The notes: generated by a model not told the origin, from the sequence alone. Positions 43,539 to 51,729 are shown, numbered from the stretch's first letter. The stretch is DNA of 64,000 nucleotides from Caulobacteraceae bacterium (GCA_947478785.1 CANJXI010000007.1:21748-85747); one strand, 5' to 3'. Translations and numbers: made by a program.

Positions 43539-44390
43539 GTGGGACGCCTGCCCTTCGTCCTCGTCGCGAGCCTGGCGCTGGCGGCGCCCGCGACGGCCCA
43601 GCCGACGCCCGCGCCCGCCCCCGTGCAGGATCCCGCCCAGCTCCGCGCCTGCCTGCAGCGCTTCGCGGTGGCCGGCCTGCCGCGCCACCGCTCGGAGAAC
43701 GGCACGCTGGAACAGCGGCGGCCGGTGATCTGCCGGCGTGGCTATGCCCTGTCGTTCAACCTGCGCACGCTCAATCCCGACTGGGTGATCGAGCGCCTGA
43801 CCCCCGCCGACCTCAAGGGGCCGGCGTCGCGGAGCAACCACTTTCTCAGTGACGATCTCCTGGGCGAGAGGGGTCCCAGGGACAGCGAATACGACAAGAG
43901 CGGCTTCGACCGCGGCCACCAGGCCCCGGCGGGCGACGCGAAATTCAATCAGACGGTCATGGACCAGAGCTTCTACCTGTCGAACATCTCCCCGCAGGTG
44001 GGCATCGGCTTCAACCGCGGCCAGTGGAAATTCCTCGAGGAGGAGATTCGGGCCTGGGTGCTCTGTGGCGGCCGCACGGACGTCATCGTCATGACGGGCC
44101 CGATCTTCGGCGACGGGGCGGCGACCGTCGCGGGTCGGATCCGGGTGCCCGCGGCCTACTACAAGATCGTCTACGACGTGCGCTCGCAGCGCGCGGTGGG
44201 GTTCCGGCTGCCCAACGCCAGGCTCGCCCTGGGCGACGTGGGCAAGTACGCCGTGCCGATCGCCGAGATCGAGAACGAGACCGGTCTCGACTTCTTCCCC
44301 GCGCTCCCCCGCCGCCGCCAGACCCAGCTGGAGGCGGCGGCCGGGGCGGTCTGGGGCCACGGCCAGGCCTGCAACAGCATCGGCGAGTAG
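43539..44390 (+). CDS. Secreted DNA/RNA non-specific endonuclease
   Basis: A beta-beta-alpha-metal (NUC1/EndA-type) nuclease of 283 residues. A signal peptide (VGRLPFVLVASLALAAPATA) is followed by a Pro-rich linker. The active site DRGHQAP is at 124-130, with H127 as base. N149 (SNISPQ) is the magnesium ligand, and N159 and R160 (GFNRGQW) follow as usual. I chose GTG 43539 with GAGG just upstream; a TTG at 43530 is an alternative. It is the third gene of a tight operon with two small membrane proteins. It could scavenge nucleotides or act against foreign DNA. Confidence 0.9.
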   Translation: MGRLPFVLVASLALAAPATAQPTPAPAPVQDPAQLRACLQRFAVAGLPRHRSENGTLEQRRPVICRRGYALSFNLRTLNPDWVIERLTPADLKGPASRSNHFLSDDLLGERGPRDSEYDKSGFDRGHQAPAGDAKFNQTVMDQSFYLSNISPQVGIGFNRGQWKFLEEEIRAWVLCGGRTDVIVMTGPIFGDGAATVAGRIRVPAAYYKIVYDVRSQRAVGFRLPNARLALGDVGKYAVPIAEIENETGLDFFPALPRRRQTQLEAAAGAVWGHGQACNSIGE

Positions 44391-44395
44391 GGTTG

Positions 44396-44686
44396 CTAGG
44401 ACGTCCGCGTCAGGCGGCGCCGATTGGCCCGCACCTTGCGGCGGTAGTGGGCCACGGCCTTGCCGGGCGCGAGTCGCCCCGAACCGCCCATCACATTGTT
44501 CAGGATGACCGCCTGGATCTCCTGGACCGCCCGCACCTTCTCGGTGACCATCAGTTCGGCCTCGGCCGCGGCGGACGTGCCGCCGCCGGCGAACTTCAGC
44601 ATCCGCAGCCCGATCACGGTCTGCGATTCCGCGGCCAGCTTCAGGCTGTCCAGCGTCAGCCGCACCCAGGGATTATGTCTCGTCAT
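44396..44686 (-). CDS. Hypothetical helical protein, 96 aa
   Basis: A soluble helical protein starting MTRHNPWVRLTLDSLKLAAE, then SQTVIGLRMLKFAGGGTSAA, ending in a strongly basic tail (AHYRRKVRANRRRLTRTS). The start resembles short Caulobacterales proteins of unknown role, possibly nucleic-acid or polyhydroxyalkanoate-granule (phasin-like) associated; that is speculation. Its stop lies five bases from the nuclease gene stop (convergent). Confidence 0.68.
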   Translation of the reverse strand: MTRHNPWVRLTLDSLKLAAESQTVIGLRMLKFAGGGTSAAAEAELMVTEKVRAVQEIQAVILNNVMGGSGRLAPGKAVAHYRRKVRANRRRLTRTS

Positions 44687-44834
44687 CCGAATCCAAGCTC
44701 TTCCGCTTACGGCGGACCCCGAACGCGTCCCGCGCATTTCGGGGTCCGTACTTAAAATGAACAAAAGCCGATCCCAGGAACACCGTCGACCGGCGCGGGG
44801 CAAGTCCGCCGCCCTGCGAGGACACTCTGCCCCG

Positions 44835-45218
44835 ATGCACGACTTCACCGCAACGCTCCAGGGACTTCGGGTGCTCGTCGTCGAGGACGAAGTGCTCGTG
44901 GCCCTGCTTGTGGAAAGCATGCTGTCGGACATGGGCTGCCGCGTGGTGGGACCGGCGGGCGGGCTCGACGAGGCGTTCGCGATCGCCGCGCGCGAGCCCT
45001 TCGACCTGGCGGTCCTCGACGTGAATCTGGCCGGCGAGCGGGTGGATCCCTTCGTCGATCTGCTGAAGTCGCGTGGCTCGAAATTCCTGTTCGCCACGGG
45101 GTATGGCGTGGCGGGCCTGCGGGAGGAGGACCGCTGCGCGCCGGTGCTGCAGAAGCCCTTCGACCAGCTGCGGCTGGGCCAGGCGCTCGCGGGCCTGGCC
45201 GCGCCCGGGCACGCTTAA
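44835..45218 (+). CDS. Single-domain response regulator
   Basis: A CheY-like receiver without output domain, 127 residues. It shows RVLVVEDEVLVALLVESMLS with the acidic pocket, FDLAVLDVNLAG with the phospho-acceptor Asp, ATGYG at the Thr position and LQKPFD with the Lys. MHDF at 44835 is the likely start; an ATG 26 codons earlier has no ribosome site. Its stop overlaps that of the converging membrane protein gene by four bases. The partner kinase is not obvious. Confidence 0.9.
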   Translation: MHDFTATLQGLRVLVVEDEVLVALLVESMLSDMGCRVVGPAGGLDEAFAIAAREPFDLAVLDVNLAGERVDPFVDLLKSRGSKFLFATGYGVAGLREEDRCAPVLQKPFDQLRLGQALAGLAAPGHA

Positions 45219-45664
45219 AGCGCGGCGTCGACGCCGCGGCGGCGGTACTGGCGCAGGTCCCCCTGCGCGACCTGGCGGAACCTGGCGATGTAGATCGGGA
45301 TGGCCGACATCAGGACCCCGGCCATGTCGGCGAACATGCAGGACGCGGAAAGTTCGCGGCCGGCGAAGCAAGGCGCCACGCCCACGGCCAGCACCAGCCA
45401 CATGCCGACCATGACGATGTCGCCCCGGCGCACGAAGGGCAGGAAGCCGTAGGCGCCGGCGGTGATGGCGTAGAACAGGAGCGCGCGGGCGGCGACATTG
45501 TCCGCCGGAAACGCGGCGTTCAGCATCGACAGGGGCGCCACCAGCACGATCGCGGCCAGCAGCACCACGAAGGCCGCGGCGGTGCGTATCAGGCTGATCT
45601 GGGCGGTCGTGAACAAGGGGCGGTATCCGGTGCCGAGGCTTCCCTCATATCGTGCGCGCCTCAA
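45215..45664 (-). CDS. Four-helix membrane protein
   Basis: A small inner-membrane protein: helices AAAFVVLLAAIVLVAPL, ALLFYAITAGAYGFLPF, IVMVGMWLVLAVGVAPCF and MFADMAGVLMSAIPIYIA, then a basic tail. The start is uncertain (a TTG at 45664, or a later TTG reading LFTTAQISL). I do not recognise a family; the shape is like a MASE-type sensory membrane module without an output domain, which is inference. It sits between two-component genes. Confidence 0.72.
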   Translation of the reverse strand: MRRARYEGSLGTGYRPLFTTAQISLIRTAAAFVVLLAAIVLVAPLSMLNAAFPADNVAARALLFYAITAGAYGFLPFVRRGDIVMVGMWLVLAVGVAPCFAGRELSASCMFADMAGVLMSAIPIYIARFRQVAQGDLRQYRRRGVDAAL

Positions 45665-45752
45665 TCCACGGTGAATTTAGATGGTTAGCCACTCCTGAAG
45701 AGGACTCGCCGCGGGGTTGCGAAGCGCGGCCGAGGCTGTAGGGGTTTCACTC

Positions 45753-45950
45753 ATGAACCCGGTTTCGGACATTGAGGTCTACCAGAAGCTGACGGCGGTG
45801 GCCGACGAGCTGGATTCCATCGCCGCCGAGGGCGCGACCCTCGTCGGCAATGCGGCGCTGACCACGGCCGCCATGACCGTGCGCGGCATGGCGACCGCCG
45901 TCTACAAGCACATCATGGGCGAAGCCGAGGCGAGCGCGCTCGACAGCTAA
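45753..45950 (+). CDS. Hypothetical small protein, 65 aa
   Basis: A helical acidic protein: MNPVSDIEVYQKLTAVADEL, DSIAAEGATLVGNAALTTAA, then MTVRGMATAVYKHIMGEAEA. Its stop overlaps the histidine kinase stop by four bases (convergent). No domain is recognised. It could be a small regulator; there is no direct evidence. Confidence 0.65.
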   Translation: MNPVSDIEVYQKLTAVADELDSIAAEGATLVGNAALTTAAMTVRGMATAVYKHIMGEAEASALDS

Positions 45951-46966
45951 TGCAGCATGCCCGCGGATTGCCGTTCGGCGACGGCCGGGCGGGCGTGGGG
46001 AATGCTTATCTCCAGCGCCGAGCCTTCCCCGTCGGTGCGTAGCGCGATGGCCGCGCCAAGCTGCTCGACCATGGCCCGCAACAGATAGCCGCTGGACAGC
46101 GAGCTCAATTCCGCGCCGCTGACAGCGTCGGTCCTGGCGACCAGCAGGCGGGTGGCGACCCCACCGCCTTCCAAACGGATGGTGAGCGCGCCCGCGTCCT
46201 TGCGGCACAGCAGGGCGGTGACGCACTCGGCCAGCGCCACGCCCAGCGAGGTGGCCTGTTCCGGGGGCAGCCAGATGCCCGACGGCTGGATCCTCACCTG
46301 CTCGGGCGGCGCGCCCTGCGCCTCGCAGACCGCGGCGACCAGGCCGCGCACGAAGGCGTCGAAATCCACCGGGTCGTCGGCGTGGCCGGCCAGCTCGCGG
46401 TGCACCCGGGCCATTAGCACCGAGCGCTCTGAGGCACGCTGCAGGCCGCGCATGACGTCGGGTTCCGGCTCGCCCTTGGCCTGCAGGGTGAGGACCCCGG
46501 CGACGACGCGAAGCTGGTGGCTGATCCGCTCGCTGAGCTCGCGGAACAGCGCCGCGTGGTTGCGGGCCACCACCTCGGCCCTGGACTGGGCCCGGGCGAA
46601 CTCGCGCACGGCGCCGGTGAGGGCGGTGATCAGGATCACCCCGACCGAGGCGTTCATCGCGAACATCGCCACGGAGGTGAGTGTGGCCGGCGAGGCCTTC
46701 CACGACAGGGCCGGGTTGGCGAACACGTAGAACCCCAGCATCGCGCTGGCCACGATGGCGGCGAAGGCGGGCGCCCGGCCGAACAGATAGGCCGAGAGCA
46801 GCACCACCGGATAGAACAGCGAATAGGTCTGGCTGGCCGCGAAGACCGGATTCAGCGCCAGCCGCAGGGCGAAGGCCGCGGCCACCAGCGCCGCCGTGCC
46901 GGTCCAGGCCAGGGCGACCGGGTGGACCCCGGCGGCAAGACGCCGAAGGCGGAGGATCAAGGACAT
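45947..46966 (-). CDS. Sensor histidine kinase, HisKA_2 type with DUF4118-like N-terminus
   Basis: An inner-membrane kinase of 339 residues. The N-terminal 120 residues hold four helices of the KdpD-like DUF4118 kind. The phospho-acceptor region is ELSERISHQLRVVAGVLTLQ with H as site. A HATPase-like domain follows but is degenerate: SLGVALAECVTALLCRKDAG lacks the usual NAxKH, as expected for HWE/HisKA_2 relatives. The nearby single-domain regulator at 44835 is a candidate partner. Confidence 0.85.
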   Translation of the reverse strand: MSLILRLRRLAAGVHPVALAWTGTAALVAAAFALRLALNPVFAASQTYSLFYPVVLLSAYLFGRAPAFAAIVASAMLGFYVFANPALSWKASPATLTSVAMFAMNASVGVILITALTGAVREFARAQSRAEVVARNHAALFRELSERISHQLRVVAGVLTLQAKGEPEPDVMRGLQRASERSVLMARVHRELAGHADDPVDFDAFVRGLVAAVCEAQGAPPEQVRIQPSGIWLPPEQATSLGVALAECVTALLCRKDAGALTIRLEGGGVATRLLVARTDAVSGAELSSLSSGYLLRAMVEQLGAAIALRTDGEGSALEISIPHARPAVAERQSAGMLH

Positions 46967-47130
46967 GCGCGGAGCCTAACATGCCTGACGGCGCCGGTGC
47001 GAGGCGCGACACCGCTCAGGCGAATTGCGCCATCCGGCGCGCCGGACCGCCCCGGGCCGCCGGGTGTGGTAAGGGTCACAGAAGCGCCGAAGTCGCGCGT
47101 GAGCGTGGCCCGGGGGTGATCGGGGACCAG

Positions 47131-47910
47131 ATGCCGGCAGACCGCGAGCCCAATCCATTGGACAGTCCCAATCCCTTCGAGCGGCCCAGCCCCTGGCCGC
47201 GCCCGCCTCAGGCCCCGATGCGCATCGGCCCGTTGCCGAAGGCCGGGCCGCCTGCGGCCGCGCCCGCGCCCGCGCCCAGGTTCGAGCCCGAGCGGCCGGT
47301 GAACCCACGGACCTCGATCTTCACGGGCTCGGCCATCCCGCTCCGTCGGCCGGACCTCGCCATCCCCGATCCACCGGGCTCGGCGCCGCGCGAACCAGAG
47401 GCCGATGACGCCCAGCCGGCCCTGGCGATACCCGACACCCCCGGCGCCCTGCCCCGGTCATGGCCGGCCGCGACGCGACGCAAGGCGAGACCCGCCAGGC
47501 TGGCGCCGGCGCTGGCCGCCGGGGCAGTGGTGATCGCCGCGGCTGGCGGGCTCTACGGGCTGATGACCCTGGGCCGGCAGGCCGCGCCGATTGCGGCCGC
47601 GCCGGCGCCGCTCGCCGGTCCGCCGCCGGAGACCCGGCCGCCGGCTGCCCACGTCCCGACCGCGCCGACCGGAGGCCCGCCGCCAACTCTGGCGGCGGCA
47701 ACCCGTCCGACCCCGGCGCCGCGGTTCGCCCGCTCCACCGCCTCAGCGGCGCCCGACGAGCGGCTCGCCGCGATCGCGCTCCCGGTGGCCGCCGCGCCGG
47801 CCGAGCCCGCGCCGGTCACGCTCGACGTCCCGCCGCCGCCGCCGCCGCCAGCCCGCGCGCCCAGACCTGCCGATCCCGACGCCCCGATCGCCACCCAGAG
47901 GCCGGAGTGA
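47131..47910 (+). CDS. Single-pass Pro/Ala-rich protein, 259 aa
   Basis: A low-complexity protein: a Pro-rich cytoplasmic head (NPLDSPNPFERPSPWPRPPQ), one membrane helix (LAAGAVVIAAAGGLYGLM) at about residues 128-148, and a long Pro/Ala-rich periplasmic part with a PPPPPP run near the end. It resembles TonB- or TolA-like spacers but has no C-terminal binding domain. Composition alone gives caution; a start at ATG 47131 is assumed. Confidence 0.55.
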   Translation: MPADREPNPLDSPNPFERPSPWPRPPQAPMRIGPLPKAGPPAAAPAPAPRFEPERPVNPRTSIFTGSAIPLRRPDLAIPDPPGSAPREPEADDAQPALAIPDTPGALPRSWPAATRRKARPARLAPALAAGAVVIAAAGGLYGLMTLGRQAAPIAAAPAPLAGPPPETRPPAAHVPTAPTGGPPPTLAAATRPTPAPRFARSTASAAPDERLAAIALPVAAAPAEPAPVTLDVPPPPPPPARAPRPADPDAPIATQRPE

Positions 47911-48029
47911 CTTGCGCGAACGGCGGTAGCGCGGATCGGCTCAGCGACCCCGACGAAAGGTGGAGGCGGGCGGCACACCTTGCCAGCCGTCTGGGAGTCT
48001 TTTGTCCATCTATAAGTATTTTCCCCGAA

Positions 48030-48058
48030 TTGACGGTCCATATACTTAGATCATAGAG
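48030..48058 (+). promoter_or_regulatory. Possible promoter of the FixJ-like receiver gene
   Basis: TTGACG at 48030-48035, 17 bases, then ATAGAG at 48053-48058, about 57 bases before the ATG. AT-rich ATACTTA-type motifs (about 48041, 48059) and TAAGTAT (about 48013) flank it and could be regulator sites. Confidence 0.4.
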
Positions 48059-48114
48059 GATACTTATCGGCCGAACCGCATCGGCGATTCGTGAGTTTAA
48101 ATACTCTGTTATCC

Positions 48115-48501
48115 ATGGCCGATGAATTCATCATCCACATCATAGACGACGATGACGCCGTGCGGGATTCCCTTGCGATACTTTTGAGGTCGCAGGACAT
48201 GGCCGTACGCACCTACGCCTCAGCCGAGGAATTCCTGGATAGACTTCCGGTTCAGGCCGCCGGCTGCATCGTCACCGATCTGCAGATGCCACGCGTCGAT
48301 GGCCTTGAGTTGCTGCGCCGCCTGACGGCCAGAGGTCTGCGGCTGCCGGTGATCTTGATGACTGGCCGCGCCGGAACCGGCATGGCCGCCGACGCGCGGC
48401 GACACGGCGTGGCGCATTTCATCCAGAAGCCGTTTGACGCCGAAGTGATGCTGGCGGCGATCCGCGGTCTGGCCGCGCCTGGGGATCCGGCGGCCGGATA
48501 G
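48115..48501 (+). CDS. FixJ-like receiver protein without output domain
   Basis: A response regulator of 128 residues: IIHIIDDDDAVRDSLAILLR, then IVTDLQMPRVDGLELLRRL with the acceptor Asp, VILMTGRAG, and FIQKPFDAEVMLAAIRGL. The sequence belongs to the FixJ receiver branch, yet the HTH domain of FixJ is absent. It converges on the FixL-like histidine kinase gene, overlapping by 83 bases at the ends. The ATG at 48115 is preferred over a GTG eight codons upstream. Confidence 0.9.
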   Translation: MADEFIIHIIDDDDAVRDSLAILLRSQDMAVRTYASAEEFLDRLPVQAAGCIVTDLQMPRVDGLELLRRLTARGLRLPVILMTGRAGTGMAADARRHGVAHFIQKPFDAEVMLAAIRGLAAPGDPAAG

Positions 48502-49597
48502 CGGCGGGCTCGGCCGCCGGGTCGCGCCGCAGGGTGAAGTAGAAGCACATGCCCCCGCCCGGGTTGGGCTCCGCCCAGATCCGCCCGCCATGAGCCTCGA
48601 CGATGTTGCGCGAGATCGACAGGCCCACGCCCATGCCGTCCGGCTTGTCGGTGACGAAGGGTTGAAAGAGGCGGCTGGCGACGCTGGCGGTCAGGCCCGG
48701 ACCGGTGTCGGCCACATGGACGCGCACGAATCCCTCGTCGAGAACCCGGCAGCCGACGGTGAGTAACTGCGGCGACCGCCCGGCCATGGCCTCGGCGGCG
48801 TTGCGGATCAGGTTGAGCATCACCTGCTCCACCTGCACCCGGTCGGCGATCACCATGTCGGCCTGCGGATCGAAATCCGACTGCACCGTCAGGCCCTCGG
48901 CCGCCTGGCCCGCCGTGGCCACGGCGGCGGCCTCGCCGAACATCATCGAGACGGATTCCGCGGCCTGCCTGGCCTCGCCGCGGGTCACATAGCCGTGGAT
49001 GCGGGCGATGATCTCGCCGGCCCGCCGGGCCTGGTCGGCGACCCGGTCGAGGATATCGGTGATCTCGGTCTGCGGCGCGCCCTGCCGGGTGAGCAGGCGG
49101 CGCGCGCCGCTCACGTAGGAGGCGATGGCGGTCAGCGGCTGGTTGAGTTCATGGGCCAGCGTGCCCGCCATCTCGCCCATGGCGTTCAGCCGGGCCACGC
49201 TGACCAGCCGGGCCTGCATATCGCTGAGCCGCCGCGCGTCGGCCTCCGCCCGGCGCAGGCCGCGCAGGCGGGCCTCGCCGGCGATGGCGAACACCAGGCC
49301 GAAGAGACCGAACACAATCATCCCGCCCGGCCCGACCGCCGGCGAACCGTTGGCGGTCACCGCCACCTCGGCGACCACCGCGCCGACCGCCGTGACGATC
49401 AGCGCCGGCCACAGGCCGCCGATGAACGCCGCCAGCAGGATACCCGGCCAGGCGAAGGTGAACGGCGCATCGGAGGCCAGCGCGTCGCGCAACGGCAGTC
49501 GGCTGAGGGTGATCAGGCCGCCCAGGCCAACCGCGAAGACGAAGGTCAGGACACCCGACCGCGCCCTCCAGGACCCCATGGACACTATACGCTTCAC
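48419..49597 (-). CDS. Membrane sensor histidine kinase, FixL-type transmitter
   Basis: An inner-membrane kinase of 392 residues. Four N-terminal helices of DUF4118/MASE type (GVLTFVFAVGLGGLITLSRL and so on) are followed by HisKA LNAMGEMAGTLAHELNQPLT, with the acceptor His, and a good HATPase (VEQVMLNLIRNAAEAM, VADTGPGLTAS, GMGVGLSISRNIVEAHGG). The transmitter resembles FixL; no PAS/heme domain is seen. The C-terminal 25 residues are Pro/Arg-rich and lie over the 3-prime end of the receiver gene. Confidence 0.92.
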   Translation of the reverse strand: MKRIVSMGSWRARSGVLTFVFAVGLGGLITLSRLPLRDALASDAPFTFAWPGILLAAFIGGLWPALIVTAVGAVVAEVAVTANGSPAVGPGGMIVFGLFGLVFAIAGEARLRGLRRAEADARRLSDMQARLVSVARLNAMGEMAGTLAHELNQPLTAIASYVSGARRLLTRQGAPQTEITDILDRVADQARRAGEIIARIHGYVTRGEARQAAESVSMMFGEAAAVATAGQAAEGLTVQSDFDPQADMVIADRVQVEQVMLNLIRNAAEAMAGRSPQLLTVGCRVLDEGFVRVHVADTGPGLTASVASRLFQPFVTDKPDGMGVGLSISRNIVEAHGGRIWAEPNPGGGMCFYFTLRRDPAAEPAAIRPPDPQARPDRGSPPASLRRQTASG

Positions 49598-49778
49598 GTC
49601 TCCAGCGCCTCACCCAGGGCCGCCCCCGACCCATCCTCGACTCAACACAACGCAAATCGACAACTATTGGTTGTAGACATGGTTAATACGTCGGACAAGC
49701 GCGGGATACTGTCGCGCCCTGGCGCGCCGGCCATGCCCCGGTTAGAGATCATCCCGCGTAGTCTGGAGGCGGCGTGAC

Positions 49779-50060
49779 GTGGCGGGTTGGCTGATCGGCG
49801 TGCTCCTGGAGACGGCGGACCAGCCCGCGCCCCTGCTGCACTATTTCGCGGTCGGCCACGCCGACCAGGGCAAGTCGGAATGGACCGCGGTGGACCACGC
49901 CGGCCGCCAGGGCCATGTGGCGAGCGGCCCCGTGCGGGGCGAGGAGCCGGTGCGGGCGATCCGGCCGCTGACGCCGCAGAAGATGAAGACCCTGGGGCTC
50001 GCCCCCGGCGAGGTCCGCGCGCTGGGCTGGCGCCATCCCCGGCGCTGGCTGACCGGATAG
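49779..50060 (+). CDS. Hypothetical protein, 93 aa
   Basis: A soluble basic protein (MAGWLIGVLLETADQPAPLL, then HYFAVGHADQGKSEWTAVDH, then LTPQKMKTLGLAPGEVRALG). No known domain is visible. The GTG start is preceded by GGAGGCG. It may be co-transcribed with the next gene. The function is unknown. Confidence 0.65.
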   Translation: MAGWLIGVLLETADQPAPLLHYFAVGHADQGKSEWTAVDHAGRQGHVASGPVRGEEPVRAIRPLTPQKMKTLGLAPGEVRALGWRHPRRWLTG

Positions 50061-50068
50061 GCGGATCC

Positions 50069-50093
50069 GGAACCGGACGCCGGCGCCCGGGTT
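50069..50093 (+). promoter_or_regulatory. Possible EcfG-type promoter before a stress-like gene
   Basis: GGAAC, 16 bases, then GGTT (consensus CGTT), 33 bases before the ATG of the pyridoxamine-oxidase-like gene. It overlaps an 8-bp hairpin (GGGTTGAG with CTCAACCC). Weak evidence. Confidence 0.3.
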
Positions 50094-50126
50094 GAGGACG
50101 CAACCCTCAACCCAGGAGCCATTCCG

Positions 50127-50618
50127 ATGAAGACCGACACCACCGACATCGCCGCCGTCCAGGTCCGGCTGTGGGACGGGATCAGGAAGCGTGGCGGCAC
50201 GGGCATGCTGGGCCTGGTGGGCTCGCGCGACCACTTCCAGCCGATGACCGCCTTCGTCGAGCGCGACACGAACCAGATCTGGTTCTTCACCCGCAAGGAC
50301 ACCGACCTCGCCCGCGTGGTGGACGGCGGCCAGGCGATGTTCGTGTTCCAGAACGACGACCTGCAGGCCTGCATCGGCGGCGCGCTCAGCCTGGCCCACG
50401 ACCGCGAGCGGATGGACAAATACTGGAACACCGTCGTCGCGGCCTGGTACCCGGAGGGCAAGGACGACCCGCTGCTCACCATGCTGCGCCTCGACTGCCA
50501 CGACGCCGAGGTCTGGCTCTCGGAGGGCCTGGCCAAGTTCGCCTGGGAGATCGCCAAGGCCAACGCCACCCACAAGATCCCCGACCTGGGCGGCCGGGCG
50601 CACATCGAGTTCCACTAG
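50127..50618 (+). CDS. Pyridoxamine 5-phosphate oxidase-like (general stress protein 26 type)
   Basis: An FMN-binding split-barrel protein of 163 residues. It shows RGGTGMLGLVGSRDHFQPMT, FVERDTNQIWFFTRKDTDLA, VVDGGQAMFVFQNDDLQACI and the later MLRLDCHDAEVW. The family is widespread and often stress-induced; the reaction is unknown (FMN or heme binding). AGGAGCC precedes the ATG. Confidence 0.9.
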   Translation: MKTDTTDIAAVQVRLWDGIRKRGGTGMLGLVGSRDHFQPMTAFVERDTNQIWFFTRKDTDLARVVDGGQAMFVFQNDDLQACIGGALSLAHDRERMDKYWNTVVAAWYPEGKDDPLLTMLRLDCHDAEVWLSEGLAKFAWEIAKANATHKIPDLGGRAHIEFH

Positions 50619-50644
50619 ATAGAACCAGCGCATCTGATTTTAGG

Positions 50645-50672
50645 GCGGCGCCGAATAGTGATTCGGCGCCGC
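50645..50672 (+). terminator. Terminator after the split-barrel gene
   Basis: A perfect 12-bp stem (GCGGCGCCGAAT with ATTCGGCGCCGC) with a four-base loop AGTG, then TTGCCGTTG. It lies 27 bases after the stop of 50127-50618. Confidence 0.75.
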
Positions 50673-50831
50673 TTGCCGTTGTAAATCACGAACAGGTGGC
50701 GGATCGCGGCGTTTTCGGCATCGAGATATTGAAGGCGCGCAATCCCGCGGCTTTCAGAAGCAGCCTAAATTCAACAATTCGACACGTCCCGCCGATGTTT
50801 TCTGAATTTTCCCCCGATCCGGTGGGTTTAG

Positions 50832-50847
50832 TGTCGAGTTCTCGACA
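50832..50847. promoter_or_regulatory. Palindromic operator candidate before the Crp/Fnr gene
   Basis: TGTCGAGTTCTCGACA is a perfect 7+7 palindrome around TT, about 63 bases upstream of the regulator start. It could be an autoregulatory site for the Crp/Fnr protein or a SOS-like site; it does not match TTGAT-N4-ATCAA. Confidence 0.5.
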
Positions 50848-50910
50848 GTTTTCACCCCCGCGCATCGATAACTTGAAACCGAAGCTCCACAGCTACGTTT
50901 CCCTCGTCCG

Positions 50911-51621
50911 ATGCAAAGGCTCCTACCCGCGTTGCAAAACCGCCTGCTCGAGTCCCTGCCGGCCGATGACCTTGGGCTGATCGCGCCCCTGCTCGCGCCG
51001 GTGGAGATCGAGCGCGGGCGGCTGCTCTACGATCCAGGGGACCGCATCGACACGGTCTACTTCCCGATCGACGGGGTGATCTCGCTGATGACCCTGATGG
51101 AGAACGGCGCGGCCATCGAGAGCGCCACCATCGGCCGCGAGGGCGCGCTGGGCCTGATGGCGGCGGTGAGCCCGCGCCAGTCGCTGAGCCGGGCCATCGT
51201 CCAGACGCCCACGCGGGCGGCGCGGATCAGCGCGGCCCACCTGCACGAGGCCTGGGAGAAGAGCCCGCGCATCCGCGACCTGGTGGATCGCCACAACGAG
51301 GCCCTGTTCGGCCACGCCATCCAGTCGGTGGCCTGCAACGCGCTGCATTCGGTGGAAGCCCGCTTCTGCCGCTGGCTGCTCACCTGCCACGACCGCATCT
51401 CCAACAACACGGTGGCGCTCACCCAGGAATTCCTGGCCGACATGCTGGGGGTGCAGCGCACCACGGTGACAGCCGTGGCCCGCGGCCTGCAGGCCAAGGG
51501 CGCGATCCGCTATCGCCGGGGAGTCGTCGACATCATCGATCGCGGCGTGCTCGAACAGCTCGCCTGCGAATGCTACGGCGTCATCCGCCGAACCTACGAA
51601 CGCCTGCTGCCGGAGGACTGA
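50911..51621 (+). CDS. Crp/Fnr family transcriptional regulator
   Basis: A DNA-binding regulator of 236 residues. The cyclic-nucleotide-like beta-roll (LLYDPGDRIDTVYFPIDGVI, then ATIGREGALGLMAAVSPRQS) is followed by a winged helix with ALTQEFLADMLGVQRTTVTA. No FNR cysteines are present, so it is not an iron-sulfur oxygen sensor. This branch (VYFPIDGVISLM) is common in rhizobia and Caulobacter; its effectors are largely unknown. A palindromic operator lies upstream. Confidence 0.92.
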   Translation: MQRLLPALQNRLLESLPADDLGLIAPLLAPVEIERGRLLYDPGDRIDTVYFPIDGVISLMTLMENGAAIESATIGREGALGLMAAVSPRQSLSRAIVQTPTRAARISAAHLHEAWEKSPRIRDLVDRHNEALFGHAIQSVACNALHSVEARFCRWLLTCHDRISNNTVALTQEFLADMLGVQRTTVTAVARGLQAKGAIRYRRGVVDIIDRGVLEQLACECYGVIRRTYERLLPED

Positions 51622-51654
51622 GGCGTCGGGAGACGACCTCGACTGGCCGGAAAT

Positions 51655-51729
51655 TGGAGCGGGCGATGGGATTCGAACCCACGACACCTAGCTTGGGAAG
51701 CTAGTGCTCTACCCCTGAGCTACGCCCGC
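51655..51729 (-). tRNA. tRNA-Gly (CCC)
   Basis: A 75-base tRNA with CCA encoded. Acceptor GCGGGCG (51729-51723) pairs with CGCCCGC near the 3-prime end, followed by T and CCA. The anticodon stem CTAGC/GCTAG encloses the loop TTCCCAA, giving anticodon CCC for GGG. The T arm has GTTCGAATC. Confidence 0.96.

Noticed and set aside
42794..44390. Toxin-antitoxin assignment of the nuclease operon
   Set aside because: The nuclease is exported by a signal peptide, and neither membrane protein resembles a known antitoxin or immunity protein, so I kept it as an unknown unit.
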